A stretch of 64,000 nt of DNA from Terrisporobacter petrolearius (GCF_032598785.1 NZ_CP102984.1); one strand, 5' to 3'. Shown: positions 41,882 through 51,188, counted from the stretch's first letter. Numbers and translations are program-made. The notes: generated by a model from the letters alone, not told the origin.

Positions 41882-42982
41882 ATAAAAACCTTAAATAAAG
41901 TACTTATTGGTGCGGGTGGTGTATTAGTAGCACTTGCAGTTTTTGTAGTAGGTTATATAGTTTATATGCAAATTAACTACTATAGAATAGAAGACGATCA
42001 GTCACTGGAAATCACCAACAATAAAAAAGAAACCCTAAAAAAAGGTGAAGATTACTCAGCGGTTACATACAACATTGGCTTTGGAGCTTATGACCAGGAT
42101 TATTCCTTCTTTATGGATGCTGGAGAAATGGAAGATGGGACTGTCCTTGTGGGAGAACATTCAAGAGCAGTAAGCAAAGAAAATGCTCTAAAAAACACTA
42201 ATGGATCCATAGAAACAGTAAAAAAACTTTCACCTGATTTTGCATTGCTACAAGAAGTAGATGTGAATGCCACTCGTAGTTATAATATAAATCAAAAGGA
42301 AAGTTTCCAGGAAAAACTTCCAAATTACTCAAGCATATTTGCACTGAATTTTCATGCACCATATATGCTGTATCCTTTAAATGAGCCCCATGGAAGTGTG
42401 GAGGCAGGGCTGCTTACCATGTCAAAATACAAGGCCACATCAGCAACAAGAAAAAGCTATCCAGTAGATGAAAGCTTTTTTACTAAATTCTTCGACTTGG
42501 ACCGTTGCTTTACAATATCACGTTACCCAGTGGAAAATAATAAGGAACTAGTTCTTATAAATAATCACATGTCTGCTTATGATAAAGGTGGTACTATAAG
42601 AGCGCGTCAGCTGGAATTGCTTAACAAAATCATGGAAGAAGAATATAAAAAAGGAAACTATGTAATTGTTGGTGGAGATTTTAATCACGCATTAGGAGAA
42701 ACAGTAGATGCATTTGAAAGTAAACAGAAAATTCCTGAGTGGGTATTTAAGCTAAATGACAAGGATATTGTGAAAGGAATGAGTGTTGTAAAAGCTTTAA
42801 ACAATACAGAAGTTTCAACTTGTAGAAGCTGCGATATCCCTTATAAAAAAGGTGTTAACTATACTTCAGTTTTAGATGGGTTTATTGTATCCGACAATGT
42901 TGAAGCTAGAGCAGAAAATATAGATGAAGACTTTATATATAGTGATCACAATCCTGTTAAATTAACATTTAAACTAAAATAG
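41882..42982 (+). CDS. Membrane-anchored endonuclease/exonuclease/phosphatase-family protein
   Basis: The hydrolase fold is clear: TYNIGFG, then LQEVD (metal-binding Glu), then NNHMSAYD, VGGDFNHALG and the terminal SDHNPVKLTF, covering all catalytic motifs of the EEP (DNase I/sphingomyelinase/Synaptojanin) superfamily. An N-terminal anchor (VLIGAGGVLVALAVFVVGYIV) is encoded upstream of ATG 41966. The only site with proper spacing from GAGGGGG (41867-41873) is an ATA at 41882, so initiation at AUA is likely; no ATG, GTG or TTG fits. Sequence and topology suggest an exported, membrane-tethered phosphodiesterase or DNase. Confidence 0.8.
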   Translation: MKTLNKVLIGAGGVLVALAVFVVGYIVYMQINYYRIEDDQSLEITNNKKETLKKGEDYSAVTYNIGFGAYDQDYSFFMDAGEMEDGTVLVGEHSRAVSKENALKNTNGSIETVKKLSPDFALLQEVDVNATRSYNINQKESFQEKLPNYSSIFALNFHAPYMLYPLNEPHGSVEAGLLTMSKYKATSATRKSYPVDESFFTKFFDLDRCFTISRYPVENNKELVLINNHMSAYDKGGTIRARQLELLNKIMEEEYKKGNYVIVGGDFNHALGETVDAFESKQKIPEWVFKLNDKDIVKGMSVVKALNNTEVSTCRSCDIPYKKGVNYTSVLDGFIVSDNVEARAENIDEDFIYSDHNPVKLTFKLK

Positions 42983-43080
42983 TAATAATACTTGCAATAC
43001 AAGGATTGCTGATATATTATATAATTCAGCTACAGTTGGCAATGACTACATAATACAAACAGCGAGGACGTGAACATTTT

Positions 43081-43368
43081 ATGGATAAGAAACTATTAAG
43101 TAAAGTCATAGAAAGAAAAAGAAAATCACTATCAACATTTATAATAGAACAAATGGGCATAGCAGGATTTATTGGAGGGTTTGTAGGTCTTCTGGTAGGT
43201 GAGCTATATACAATTGTATCAGATAATTTAGTTTGGCAAATAGCAAATGTATTTTTATATGCATTTATAGGGATGGTTATTGGTTATTTTACTAGTAAAA
43301 GAAAAAAAGAAGATTTGCAAGTAGAATTAATGATACTTGAAAATTTTTATAAAAATCAAAGTAATTAG
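43081..43368 (+). CDS. Two-helix membrane protein, 95 aa, unknown
   Basis: Two helices (AGFIGGFVGLLVGELYTIV and IANVFLYAFIGMVIGYFTS) lie between a basic N-terminus (ERKRKS) and a charged C-terminal amphipathic helix (KRKKEDLQVELMILENF). The nearest purine-rich site (GAGGA) is 13 nt upstream, so the exact start is uncertain. No family is recognised. Confidence 0.5.
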   Translation: MDKKLLSKVIERKRKSLSTFIIEQMGIAGFIGGFVGLLVGELYTIVSDNLVWQIANVFLYAFIGMVIGYFTSKRKKEDLQVELMILENFYKNQSN

Positions 43369-43609
43369 TAAATAATTTTAATATATTACAAAAAGGCTAA
43401 CATAGCCTGGACTAAACAAAATAAAAATACAGATGACTTCCTGGAAAAAAACAATCAATATGCATTAAATGAAAATTGAAAAAGTAAACTCTATTAGAAT
43501 ACAAAGTAGAAAGTAGTAATACTTATAAATACTACCAAAACAATTTGAACAAAATGATATAATAATTGTTGGATAACAAAATTTGGCAAAATGGTAAATA
43601 GGGGGTATT
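43369..43609 (+). other. Intergenic region with a possible gene remnant
   Basis: 43392-43479 is open without a start (KKANIAWTKQNKNTDDFLEK, then NNQYALNEN and stop) and could be the tail of a lost gene. The rest is A/T-rich leader sequence of the lipoprotein gene. Nothing else is seen. Confidence 0.3.
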
Positions 43610-44245
43610 ATGAAATCAATTCTAAAAAAAAGTATCTTATGTATTTTAATGTTAGGTTTAGTAGGATGTAACTCAAATAGCTCAAGTGTTAATTTAGCAG
43701 ACCTAAAAACACCAGAAGAAGTGAACAAAGCATACGAAGAAAATAAAGATAAATTAAAAAATGAAGAAAAACTTCAGAATTTAAATATAAAATCTTTTGA
43801 TAAAGTGGCAAAATATGCTAACAAATCAAAGGAAATAACATCTTCTTTAAAACAAACAGAAGATAAGTTGAAAACTATTGATAAACTAGTAGCCTTAGAT
43901 GATTTATACGCAAATACGTCAAAGGATATAAAGCAAGAAGCAATGAACTATTTAATTGATCAGTACAAAAACGAAAAGTTGACAGATGACTTGGAAGACA
44001 ATTACTACTTGGCATCATACATAGTTAGCAAATCAGATTCTGACAATGGTGACATATATGATGTGGCTAAGGTTATGAAAGAGTACATAAAAGATACAAC
44101 AATGTTAGTAAATAATGAGTATGACCAAAACAACAAAGGAAGTTTGCTAAAGTCATTAAATGACAATAAGAAAAAGTTAGATGAAAATATGAATGTAACA
44201 ACAAAAATTTATACGGACAGTAAGGAAAAAAAGAAAAGTAATTAA
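43610..44245 (+). CDS. Lipoprotein of unknown function, 211 aa
   Basis: The signal peptide MKSILKKSILCILMLGLVGC ends in the lipobox LVGC, so it is lipid-anchored on the outer face of the membrane. The mature part is helical and lysine-rich, with internal TPEEVNKAYEENKDKL and ASYIVSKSDSDNGDIYDVAK. GGGGGT precedes ATG. A terminator follows. No family is recognised. Confidence 0.7.
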   Translation: MKSILKKSILCILMLGLVGCNSNSSSVNLADLKTPEEVNKAYEENKDKLKNEEKLQNLNIKSFDKVAKYANKSKEITSSLKQTEDKLKTIDKLVALDDLYANTSKDIKQEAMNYLIDQYKNEKLTDDLEDNYYLASYIVSKSDSDNGDIYDVAKVMKEYIKDTTMLVNNEYDQNNKGSLLKSLNDNKKKLDENMNVTTKIYTDSKEKKKSN

Positions 44246-44256
44246 TATATAAGTAA

Positions 44257-44293
44257 AATATCCAGCTTAAATTATTAGGCTGGATATTTGTTT
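44257..44293 (+). terminator. Terminator of the lipoprotein gene
   Basis: AAATATCCAGC/GCTGGATATTT forms a stem with a 12-nt A/T loop and is followed by GTTT. Confidence 0.8.
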
Positions 44294-44493
44294 GCTAAAA
44301 TAAAACTATTTACGATAAAAAATATTATTTTTATTAAAAAAATACATTCAAAATACAAATTCCGACAAATTTAGAAAATAATATATGATATTATACTCTT
44401 CGGGTTAATAAAGTTGTAAGGCTTTACATAGATAATTAATATAAAAATTTACAGCTTTATTTTTAAGTAATTTATTAAGAAAGGATGATGCAT

Positions 44494-45132
44494 ATGGAAT
44501 CAACAGATTCAACCCTGGTTTTTTGTACTCAGTGCGGTAAAGAAAATCAAGCAACAAGTTCGTTTTGTAACAATTGTGGAAAGCCTCTAAAAAGGGTAGA
44601 ACTTAGCAAAAATAATTCAGAGGGAGGAAACTCTGGAGGCAGTTATAATAGGACTGATTATAGCGAAGAAGAAATGAACATATTTATTTCAAAAAATCAA
44701 ATGTTCTATTTAGGAAAATTTGAGCAAATTAAAATGACTGGAGACAAAAAAACTTGGAACTGGTCAGCATTTTTGGCAGGTACTTATTGGCTGTTATATA
44801 GAAAAATGTACGTGCAAGGTTTATTATATTTTTTAGCAAGTTTACTATTATCATTTATTCCTATTATAGGATGGATATTAGATATATGCATTTGGATAGG
44901 TTTAGGTACTTTTGCCAATTCACTATACTTAGATCATGTAAATAAAAAATTCCAAGAAATTAATTGTGCAGATAGTAGTTATAGACAATCATTAATAAGC
45001 AAAAATGGTGGTACAAATATGGTGCTTCCACTAGTATTATTCTTAATACCAGCAATTTTAGTAGTTATATTAATATTCTTATCTGTAGTTATGTTTGGAT
45101 CAATGTTTGGGGCAATGTCTTATTACTATTAA
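44494..45132 (+). CDS. Zinc-ribbon membrane protein with DUF2628-like domain
   Basis: An N-terminal zinc ribbon (FCTQCGKENQATSSFCNNCG) and a Ser/Gly-rich linker are followed by the DUF2628-type segment. That segment reads KTWNWSAFLAGTYWLLYRKM, then a short helical hairpin (LLYFLASLLLSFIPIIGWIL) and a final helix (LVLFLIPAILVVILIFLSVVM). Several ATGs compete; AAAGG at 44480 best fits ATG 44494. It is probably a cytoplasmic sensor ribbon attached to a membrane domain of unknown function. It shares the neighbourhood with another zinc-ribbon envelope protein. Confidence 0.75.
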   Translation: MESTDSTLVFCTQCGKENQATSSFCNNCGKPLKRVELSKNNSEGGNSGGSYNRTDYSEEEMNIFISKNQMFYLGKFEQIKMTGDKKTWNWSAFLAGTYWLLYRKMYVQGLLYFLASLLLSFIPIIGWILDICIWIGLGTFANSLYLDHVNKKFQEINCADSSYRQSLISKNGGTNMVLPLVLFLIPAILVVILIFLSVVMFGSMFGAMSYYY

Positions 45133-45143
45133 AATTATATTAT

Positions 45144-45177
45144 AAGGACATTGGATTTAAGGTTCAATGTCCTTTTT
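45144..45177 (+). terminator. Terminator
   Basis: AAGGACATTG/CAATGTCCTT forms a stem, followed by T4. Confidence 0.85.
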
Positions 45178-45220
45178 AGTCTATGTTAAAAAAATTAAAA
45201 TATTTGAGAGGGCGGAAATT

Positions 45221-46675
45221 ATGAGGTGCAATAAATGCAACACAGAAGTAAGTAACAATGAAAAATACTGCTATAAATGCGGTAATAAAGTAGAAAATAC
45301 AAACAGTATAAATTTACAAAAGGAAGATGGCAATCATAGTAATACAAATTCTAACAATACATACAAAAATGTTGAAGATACAACATTTGGCCATATAGGC
45401 ACAGAAGTAACAAAAAACTCTAAAAAAGCAAAATCATTTCTTAAAGAAAATGGGGAAAAAGTTGTAAACAAAGTTATAAATCTAAACAAACTACAAAAAA
45501 TTCTAATACTTTCAATTTCAGTACTATTTATTGCAGGGGTAACAGTTGTTTCAATACCACAAACTCAAGAAAAAGTAATTAATCAATTTGAGGAAGCAAT
45601 AATAAATGACAATCCATCTAAACTAAAAAAAATAATGATTTCCAGTGACAAAAGATTAAATATATCACAAGACAGCTTAGGACTAATAATACAATACTAC
45701 AAAGAAAATCCATCAAATTTAAATAATGATATTCAATACTTAAGAGAAATGTATCCAGTGGAAGGCAGTACAGATAACAATAGTCCATTTAGCATAGTAA
45801 GTAAGAAGGTATTGTTTAAAGAAAAGTACTATATAGGTGTAAATCCTAGATATATACAATTAGAATCCACATATAAAGACGCAAAAATTGATTTATATAG
45901 TGGGAAAGATTTAATAGAGGAAGATCTAAAAGGTGGAGAAATAGGGCCATTTTTACCAGGAAAATATAAATTAGTTATATCATGTGACAATGAATTTGCA
46001 AAGACAAAAGCATCTAAAGAAATAGATCTTTTCTATGGAGAACTAACAAACTACATAGACATGGAAGGAACTATTAACAACAATAAAATAAATAGTAATG
46101 AAGCAGAGGCTATCATCTACGTAAACCACAAAAGTACAGGTAAAACAGCAAGAGAAATTAAAACAATATCAGGATTAAATGATGGTGATACTGTATATGG
46201 TATTTTAAAATATAAAGGAAAGAGCATAAAAAGTAATATGGTAGAAATTATTGGAAGTTCAGATATATACTTAAGCTATGAATATACTAAGCCACCATCA
46301 TCAGACGAAGTGAAAGACTCTGTATCCACATTGATTTATGATTATTTATACTACTTTGCAGATGCAGTAAATTACAATGATTTTTCATATATAGAAGACT
46401 ATCTTAGTGTAGGTAGTGATTTATATAATGAGCAAAAAAGTAATGTACCTAAGTTCTATGAAAAAGGTGTAAGTGAAAGATATGTTAATCATGAGATAAT
46501 TAATTTTGATTATAATGAGGACGAAGGAAAAGGTAGTATAACTGTAAAAGAAGTATATGAAATAACAAAAGATGATGAGCAAAAGGAAAAAGTATTTAAC
46601 AATAAATACCAATTTATATTTAATGACATAGATAAAACTTATAAGTTAACTAAATTAGAAACGATTGAAAAATAA
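45221..46675 (+). CDS. TcaA-like zinc-ribbon membrane protein, 484 aa
   Basis: The zinc ribbon MRCNKCNTEVSNNEKYCYKC is followed by a single helix at about 91-112 and an extracellular region with the TcaA domain order. NDNPSKLKKIMISSDKRLN opens it, IGVNPRYIQLESTY and GEIGPFLPGKYKL are in the middle, and an NTF2-like end carries YFADAVNYNDFSYIEDYLSV. Staphylococcus TcaA has the same architecture and affects glycopeptide susceptibility and cell wall stress responses. The role here is inferred from homology. GAGGGCGG fixes ATG 45221. Confidence 0.8.
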   Translation: MRCNKCNTEVSNNEKYCYKCGNKVENTNSINLQKEDGNHSNTNSNNTYKNVEDTTFGHIGTEVTKNSKKAKSFLKENGEKVVNKVINLNKLQKILILSISVLFIAGVTVVSIPQTQEKVINQFEEAIINDNPSKLKKIMISSDKRLNISQDSLGLIIQYYKENPSNLNNDIQYLREMYPVEGSTDNNSPFSIVSKKVLFKEKYYIGVNPRYIQLESTYKDAKIDLYSGKDLIEEDLKGGEIGPFLPGKYKLVISCDNEFAKTKASKEIDLFYGELTNYIDMEGTINNNKINSNEAEAIIYVNHKSTGKTAREIKTISGLNDGDTVYGILKYKGKSIKSNMVEIIGSSDIYLSYEYTKPPSSDEVKDSVSTLIYDYLYYFADAVNYNDFSYIEDYLSVGSDLYNEQKSNVPKFYEKGVSERYVNHEIINFDYNEDEGKGSITVKEVYEITKDDEQKEKVFNNKYQFIFNDIDKTYKLTKLETIEK

Positions 46676-46827
46676 GATATATTTAGTTAATTATTCCACA
46701 AAGTTTTGAGTTGATAGTTTACCTAAAATTGTATATTTTTCTAAATTGTGTTAAAAATTAGAATTTTATGATGATTAAAATAAATATAAAATTAATGAAA
46801 AATATATATAAAAAAATATTAATACTA

Positions 46828-46856
46828 TTGGAAAACATTTTCGAAGGTGATATAAT
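46828..46856 (+). promoter_or_regulatory. Sigma-A-type promoter of the TSUP transporter
   Basis: TTGGAA (46828-46833), 17 bp, TATAAT (46851-46856). The spacer contains the palindromic GAAAACATTTTC, a possible operator. Confidence 0.6.
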
Positions 46857-46894
46857 TTGTTCGCGACAATAAAAGAAAGAAGGGCAAAACAATT

Positions 46895-47788
46895 ATGTTA
46901 AAAGCAATTTTAGGGGCAATAGCAGTAATTTCAGCAGGGTTTTCAACAGTCTATGTAAATGACTTTAGAAAAAACAGAGATTCAGCTAACAATGGTATTT
47001 TTAAGAAAAGTTTAATCATAGGATTCGTAACAGATTTCCTAGATGCAATTGGGGTAGGATCATTTGCAACAACAACAGCAATTTTAAAATTTGACAAGAA
47101 GGTTAACGTACCTGATAAATTATTACCAGGAACATTAAACGTAGCTCACGCACTACCAATGGTAGCACAAGCACTTATGTCATTAACAGTAATAGAAATT
47201 GATATATTTACATTAGTATGTATGATAGTTGCAGCAGTAACAGGCTCCTGGGTAGGAGCAGGTATAATATCTAAATTACCAGAAAAGAAAGTTCAGTTAA
47301 CTATGGGAATAGCTTTACTTGGTACAGCAGGATTACTAATAGCAAAACAATTAGGAGTAATGCCAGCTGGTGGAGATGCTATGGCACTTGAAGGAACTAA
47401 GTTAATAATAGGTGTTGTAGGTAACTTTGTACTTGGAGCATTAATGACTGCAGGTATAGGATTATATGCACCATGTATGGCAATGGTTGCACTTCTTGGA
47501 ATGAATCCAAAGGCAGCATTCCCAATAATGATGGGATCATGTGCATTTGTTGGACCAATAGCTTGTACAAAGTTTGTTAAAGAAGGAGCTTATGTAAGAG
47601 AAGTATCTATGGGCATAACTATAGGTGGTATAGTAGGTTCAATACTTGCATTAAAATTTGTTACTAATCTTCCAGTATACTGGTTAAACTGGTTAGTAGT
47701 TGCAGTTGTACTTTACACAGCAGTTACTATGTTTAAATCAGCAGTAAAAAAAGATGATGAAAATAAACTTGAAAATCAAGCAAGTTAA
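46895..47788 (+). CDS. TSUP-family transporter (TauE/SafE)
   Basis: 297 residues with about eight helices. The TSUP repeats are visible as GFVTDFLDAIGVGSFATTTA and GNFVLGALMTAGIGLYAPCM, each with the glycine-rich helix start. Members export or import sulfite, sulfoacetate, taurine or other organosulfur anions. Here the substrate is unknown and no sulfur gene is adjacent. The protein contains no soluble domain. Terminator at 47797. Confidence 0.85.
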   Translation: MLKAILGAIAVISAGFSTVYVNDFRKNRDSANNGIFKKSLIIGFVTDFLDAIGVGSFATTTAILKFDKKVNVPDKLLPGTLNVAHALPMVAQALMSLTVIEIDIFTLVCMIVAAVTGSWVGAGIISKLPEKKVQLTMGIALLGTAGLLIAKQLGVMPAGGDAMALEGTKLIIGVVGNFVLGALMTAGIGLYAPCMAMVALLGMNPKAAFPIMMGSCAFVGPIACTKFVKEGAYVREVSMGITIGGIVGSILALKFVTNLPVYWLNWLVVAVVLYTAVTMFKSAVKKDDENKLENQAS

Positions 47789-47796
47789 ATAGATGA

Positions 47797-47837
47797 AAAT
47801 CCACTAACTAAAATTTAATTTTAGTTAGTGGATTTTT
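47797..47837. terminator. Bidirectional terminator
   Basis: AAATCCACTAACTAAAAT/ATTTTAGTTAGTGGATTT has a minimal loop and is followed by T-runs on both strands. Confidence 0.9.
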
Positions 47838-47845
47838 TATTTTAA

Positions 47846-48295
47846 CTATAAGATGTAGTCTCTTATATAACCATAGTTTTCATAGTTATCAAAAATGGCA
47901 ATTTCAGAATCAAATTTCACGTAAATAGGTGTATCAAGTAAAAAATCATGCTCATTTAATAATTCTTTATCTCCATAAAAAATAGCTTGAAGAGCAAAAG
48001 GTAGATGATATTTAAAAGCGCCGTATTTCATTGATGCAGCAAAATAATCAGAATCACCAACATAAGCATAAAAAATCAATATATAAGAGTTATAACCGTA
48101 TCTTTTATATTTTCCCAGAAGTTCATCTCTCATTTCTTCATTTATGGCAGAATAATTGTACTCAGGGCCAATATCTAAAAAAAGCATTCCTGTAGTATCT
48201 GAATGAGTAAGGGTGTATTTTCTGCTTTCAATTGGGCCCAAGGGTGTCATAGGTGGTATGAATGTGGTTTCTAGTTTACTTGGGTCAAATTCCAT
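47846..48295 (-). CDS. Staygreen (SGR) domain protein
   Basis: 149 residues. FDPSKLETTFIPPMTPLGPI, then RKYTLTHSDTTGMLFLDIG, then INEEMRDELLGKY is the Staygreen signature, known from plant Mg-dechelatase of chlorophyll breakdown and from bacterial homologues. The conserved block RKYTLTHSDTTG is complete. ATG 48295 is chosen (GGTGAT 5 nt upstream) rather than TTG 48313. No tetrapyrrole gene is adjacent, and the organism is not expected to make chlorophyll. The substrate may be another metal tetrapyrrole. Confidence 0.85.
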   Translation of the reverse strand: MEFDPSKLETTFIPPMTPLGPIESRKYTLTHSDTTGMLFLDIGPEYNYSAINEEMRDELLGKYKRYGYNSYILIFYAYVGDSDYFAASMKYGAFKYHLPFALQAIFYGDKELLNEHDFLLDTPIYVKFDSEIAIFDNYENYGYIRDYIL

Positions 48296-48500
48296 ATAAT
48301 CACCAACTTTCAAAAATTAATATTACTTTATCATATAAGGAAAATAAGACAAAGGTTACAGGTATTATATTTCTTCTCCAAGTATACAATCCTAAAGTTT
48401 AACCTTAAAATAAGAAAAAATATATAATATAAGTATAAATATTAAATATTTTTAGATAAATACACAGTTGCTAGGTTAAATAAAAAAGGGGGAGTATGAA

Positions 48501-49499
48501 ATGTCAGAAGTTCTTTTGGAAGTAAGTAGAGGTCCATTGGTGGAAAACATCCATAGAGGCGACGTTGCAGTAGTAGGAAAAGATGGGAAACTTAAATACT
48601 ACAAAGGAGATCCTTACAAAGTTGCATATTTACGTTCATCATTAAAACCAGTTCAAGCCATAAATGTGTTTTTAAGTGGTGCCAATAAAAAATACAATTT
48701 TGAAGATGAAGAAATAGCACTTATGTGCGCATCTCACTATGGACAAGACATACACAAAAAAGTGATAGACAAAATACTTGAGAAAATAGGACTAACACAA
48801 GAAAATCTTCTTTGTAGAGGAGGATATTCTTTAAACGAAGATTACAAAACTTTTCAAATAGCTAATCATATTCGCTTAATTCCAGCCAACTCTGATTGTT
48901 CAGGAAAACACAGTGGAATGCTTGCATCTTGCTTAGCAAAAGGATACGACATAGAAAATTATAATTCAATAAATCACCCCATACAAAAAGATATAAAAAA
49001 ACTTGTAGCTGATTTTTGTGAAATAGATGAAGATAAAATTTTAATAGGAGTAGATGGATGCGGCGTTCCTGTTCACGGCATGCCTCTTTACAATGCTGCT
49101 CTAGCTTTTGCCAAGTTTACTCATAGTGATGATTTACAAATAGATGTGAAAAATGCTTGTGATAGAATTTTTAGGTCCATGAACAATGCACCAGAAATGG
49201 TTGCTGGTACAGATGGATTTTGCACAGAATTAATAAAAAACACCAATGGAAAGCTGGGAGCTGATGGTGTTTACTGCGTGGCCGTAAAAGGTGCAGATAT
49301 GGGTATTGCCATAAAAATAGAAGATGGAAATTACACAAGGGCCGTGGCTCCTGTTGTTATGAGATGTTTGGAAGATATTGGTGTGCTGACTTTGGAAGAG
49401 ATTAAGGCTTTGGAAAGATTTAGAGGAGAAGATTTGAAAAATAGTCTGGGAAATACTATAGGTCAAGTGAAACCAGTTTTTCATTTGGATAAAGTGTAA
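48501..49499 (+). CDS. L-asparaginase, Rhizobium-etli type (Asparaginase_II family)
   Basis: 332 residues. SRGPLVENIHRGDVAVV at the N-terminus, SSLKPVQA and the DCSGKHSGML motif (catalytic Ser-Lys and Zn-site Cys region) together with GVDGCGVPVHGMPLYNAA define the thermolabile Rhizobium-type asparaginases. These are unrelated to the AnsA/AnsB fold. It hydrolyses asparagine to aspartate and ammonia in the cytoplasm. AAAAGGGGGAG gives the start. Monocistronic; it ends with the repeated hairpin at 49546. Confidence 0.9.
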   Translation: MSEVLLEVSRGPLVENIHRGDVAVVGKDGKLKYYKGDPYKVAYLRSSLKPVQAINVFLSGANKKYNFEDEEIALMCASHYGQDIHKKVIDKILEKIGLTQENLLCRGGYSLNEDYKTFQIANHIRLIPANSDCSGKHSGMLASCLAKGYDIENYNSINHPIQKDIKKLVADFCEIDEDKILIGVDGCGVPVHGMPLYNAALAFAKFTHSDDLQIDVKNACDRIFRSMNNAPEMVAGTDGFCTELIKNTNGKLGADGVYCVAVKGADMGIAIKIEDGNYTRAVAPVVMRCLEDIGVLTLEEIKALERFRGEDLKNSLGNTIGQVKPVFHLDKV

Positions 49500-49545
49500 A
49501 ATTGCATGGGTATAATTTGTGAAAGTAAATAAGTAAGATTTGTTT

Positions 49546-49589
49546 TAAAACCAAGGGCGTATCAAAAAAGATACACCCTTGGTTTTTTG
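49546..49589 (+). terminator. Terminator after asparaginase; GGGTGTATC-family hairpin
   Basis: AAAACCAAGGGCGTATC/GATACACCCTTGGTTTT has loop AAAAAA, with one C-A mismatch. The T-tract runs into the TTG start of the next frame. Confidence 0.85.
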
Positions 49590-50303
49590 AAAAAATTTAA
49601 TAACAAAAAACTAATTATTTCTTATATAGGACTAATATTAATGTTTATCCTAATTGGAAATAGCAATAATAACCCATCAACATATATGAAAAGGATATTT
49701 AAGCCAATAACTTTTGGCAACAGCACATTTTATTACTATGTAATTATAGTTATGGTTGTAATTTACTATTGTTTGAAAGGTATAAATAGTGAAAAAGAAA
49801 ATTATTTTATAAATTCACCACTTTTTAGATTTATTGTAACAATAATATTAATGAATGTTTTTATTTGCTTAGGAGGGTACGGCGCTAAAATTTATAAAAG
49901 CTTTTCTCATAATTTAAACTCAATTTATATGATTAGGGATGAAACATATGTTGAATTTGAATATGAAAAAAATAAACTAAGTCTTAATGGGAAAATATCA
50001 ATACTTAATTGTAGTAATGAAGTTCAAGAATTTGGTATAAAAATTAAATCACCATCCTTAGTAAAAAAATTCATAAATAAAGATTATATTGTTTTGAAAA
50101 ATAAGGTAAAAATCTATCCTAAGGAAAAAAGAAACCTACATATAAATGAAGACTTTGATTATAAACTTAAAAAAGGAGAAGATCTAGGCTATAGCAGTGA
50201 GGCCTTTGAATATATTATTTTTAATAATGACAATGAGGTTGTTTTTAAAGGAAGTATAAGTGACTATAGTATGGACGACTATAGTGTGGATGATATGGAT
50301 TAA
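49587..50303 (+). CDS. Three-helix membrane protein of unknown function, 238 aa
   Basis: The helices are LIISYIGLILMFILIG, YYYVIIVMVVIYYCLKG and FIVTIILMNVFICLGGYGA. The C-terminal beta-rich domain (YVEFEYEKNKLSLNGKISIL, FGIKIKSPSLVKKF) lies outside. The frame starts at TTG 49587 inside the T-tract of the preceding terminator, with no ribosome site. The first codons (MKKFNNKK) look like a normal N-terminus, so the repeat hairpin may have replaced its leader. Expression is doubtful. No family is recognised. Confidence 0.5.
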   Translation: MKKFNNKKLIISYIGLILMFILIGNSNNNPSTYMKRIFKPITFGNSTFYYYVIIVMVVIYYCLKGINSEKENYFINSPLFRFIVTIILMNVFICLGGYGAKIYKSFSHNLNSIYMIRDETYVEFEYEKNKLSLNGKISILNCSNEVQEFGIKIKSPSLVKKFINKDYIVLKNKVKIYPKEKRNLHINEDFDYKLKKGEDLGYSSEAFEYIIFNNDNEVVFKGSISDYSMDDYSVDDMD

Positions 50304-50564
50304 TAATTTATCCAGTATTATTGATTGTTAATATAAAAATGAAGAAGTTATTAAAAAGGCTATTTTGATATATGTTCTTTGCACATATACCAGAATAGTT
50401 TTTTCTTTTTGAAAAATTTTATTTAGCCAATGTTTAAAGTATATAGAAAAATGAATAACTAACGTATATATAGTAAGAGGTAGTGAATAGTTTTATTCAA
50501 AACATCAAGCTAAAAAATTCAAATATTAAATTTAAAACTATTTTAGAAAGGTAATATTATAAAA

Positions 50565-51188
50565 ATGAAAAAAATACTTAAGAATGTGTTGTTATGTATC
50601 CTATGTGTAAGTATAGGAATATTTATAGGAACTTACAGCAAAAGGTTAATTAAAAATAAGTTTAGCAAAGCAAACTCATCATCACAAAGTGTAGTAGCTC
50701 ATTTTGTGCAAGCAACTTACAATAAGGACAAAAGCACAATGATAAAATGCCTAAGTCCAGATTTGAATAATGTGGACAAGTTGAAGAAATTTAAGTCAAA
50801 GGGAAGCAAAACAGCATCAGAGATACTGGCTATATATGAAAATCACCTTTACTACAAAAAAAATCCACCAAAAGAACTTTCAGAAGACGATATGGATGCC
50901 CATAATTCATCTATGAAAAAAATAGAGAAGGGTGACCTTGTTGAAGCTTACGTAGATTTTCTTCTAAACAATATGAACACTAAAGGAAAAGACATAAAAG
51001 AAGATTCCATAAGTGTAAAACCCTTAGTTGATGAGAAATCTTATGAAGAAAAAAATCCAGACAAAGACTATTTAGATATGAAATTTTCCATAACTCTTAA
51101 CAATAATGGTGACATATCAAAAAAAGACAAAAAAATAGTAATCCAAAATAAAGAAGAAAAGTATTATATAGTTGATATGGACATGTAG
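50565..51188 (+). CDS. Secreted or anchored protein with NTF2-like look, 207 aa
   Basis: The N-terminal hydrophobic segment (VLLCILCVSIGIFIGTY) lacks a lipobox, so it is a membrane anchor. The mature part starts SSQSVVAHFVQATYNKDKST and proceeds through a KKPP-containing linker to LTNNNGDISKKDKKIVIQNK-like strands and YYIVDMDM. This order of a helical opening and terminal strands resembles DUF4878/NTF2-like envelope proteins. The assignment is weak. It precedes another anchored protein by 22 nt. Confidence 0.5.
   Translation: MKKILKNVLLCILCVSIGIFIGTYSKRLIKNKFSKANSSSQSVVAHFVQATYNKDKSTMIKCLSPDLNNVDKLKKFKSKGSKTASEILAIYENHLYYKKNPPKELSEDDMDAHNSSMKKIEKGDLVEAYVDFLLNNMNTKGKDIKEDSISVKPLVDEKSYEEKNPDKDYLDMKFSITLNNNGDISKKDKKIVIQNKEEKYYIVDMDM

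Noticed and set aside
46828..46850. GAAAACATTTTC as a CcpA cre site
   Set aside because: It lacks the central CG and the flanking TG/CA of the cre consensus; kept only as a palindrome in a promoter spacer.
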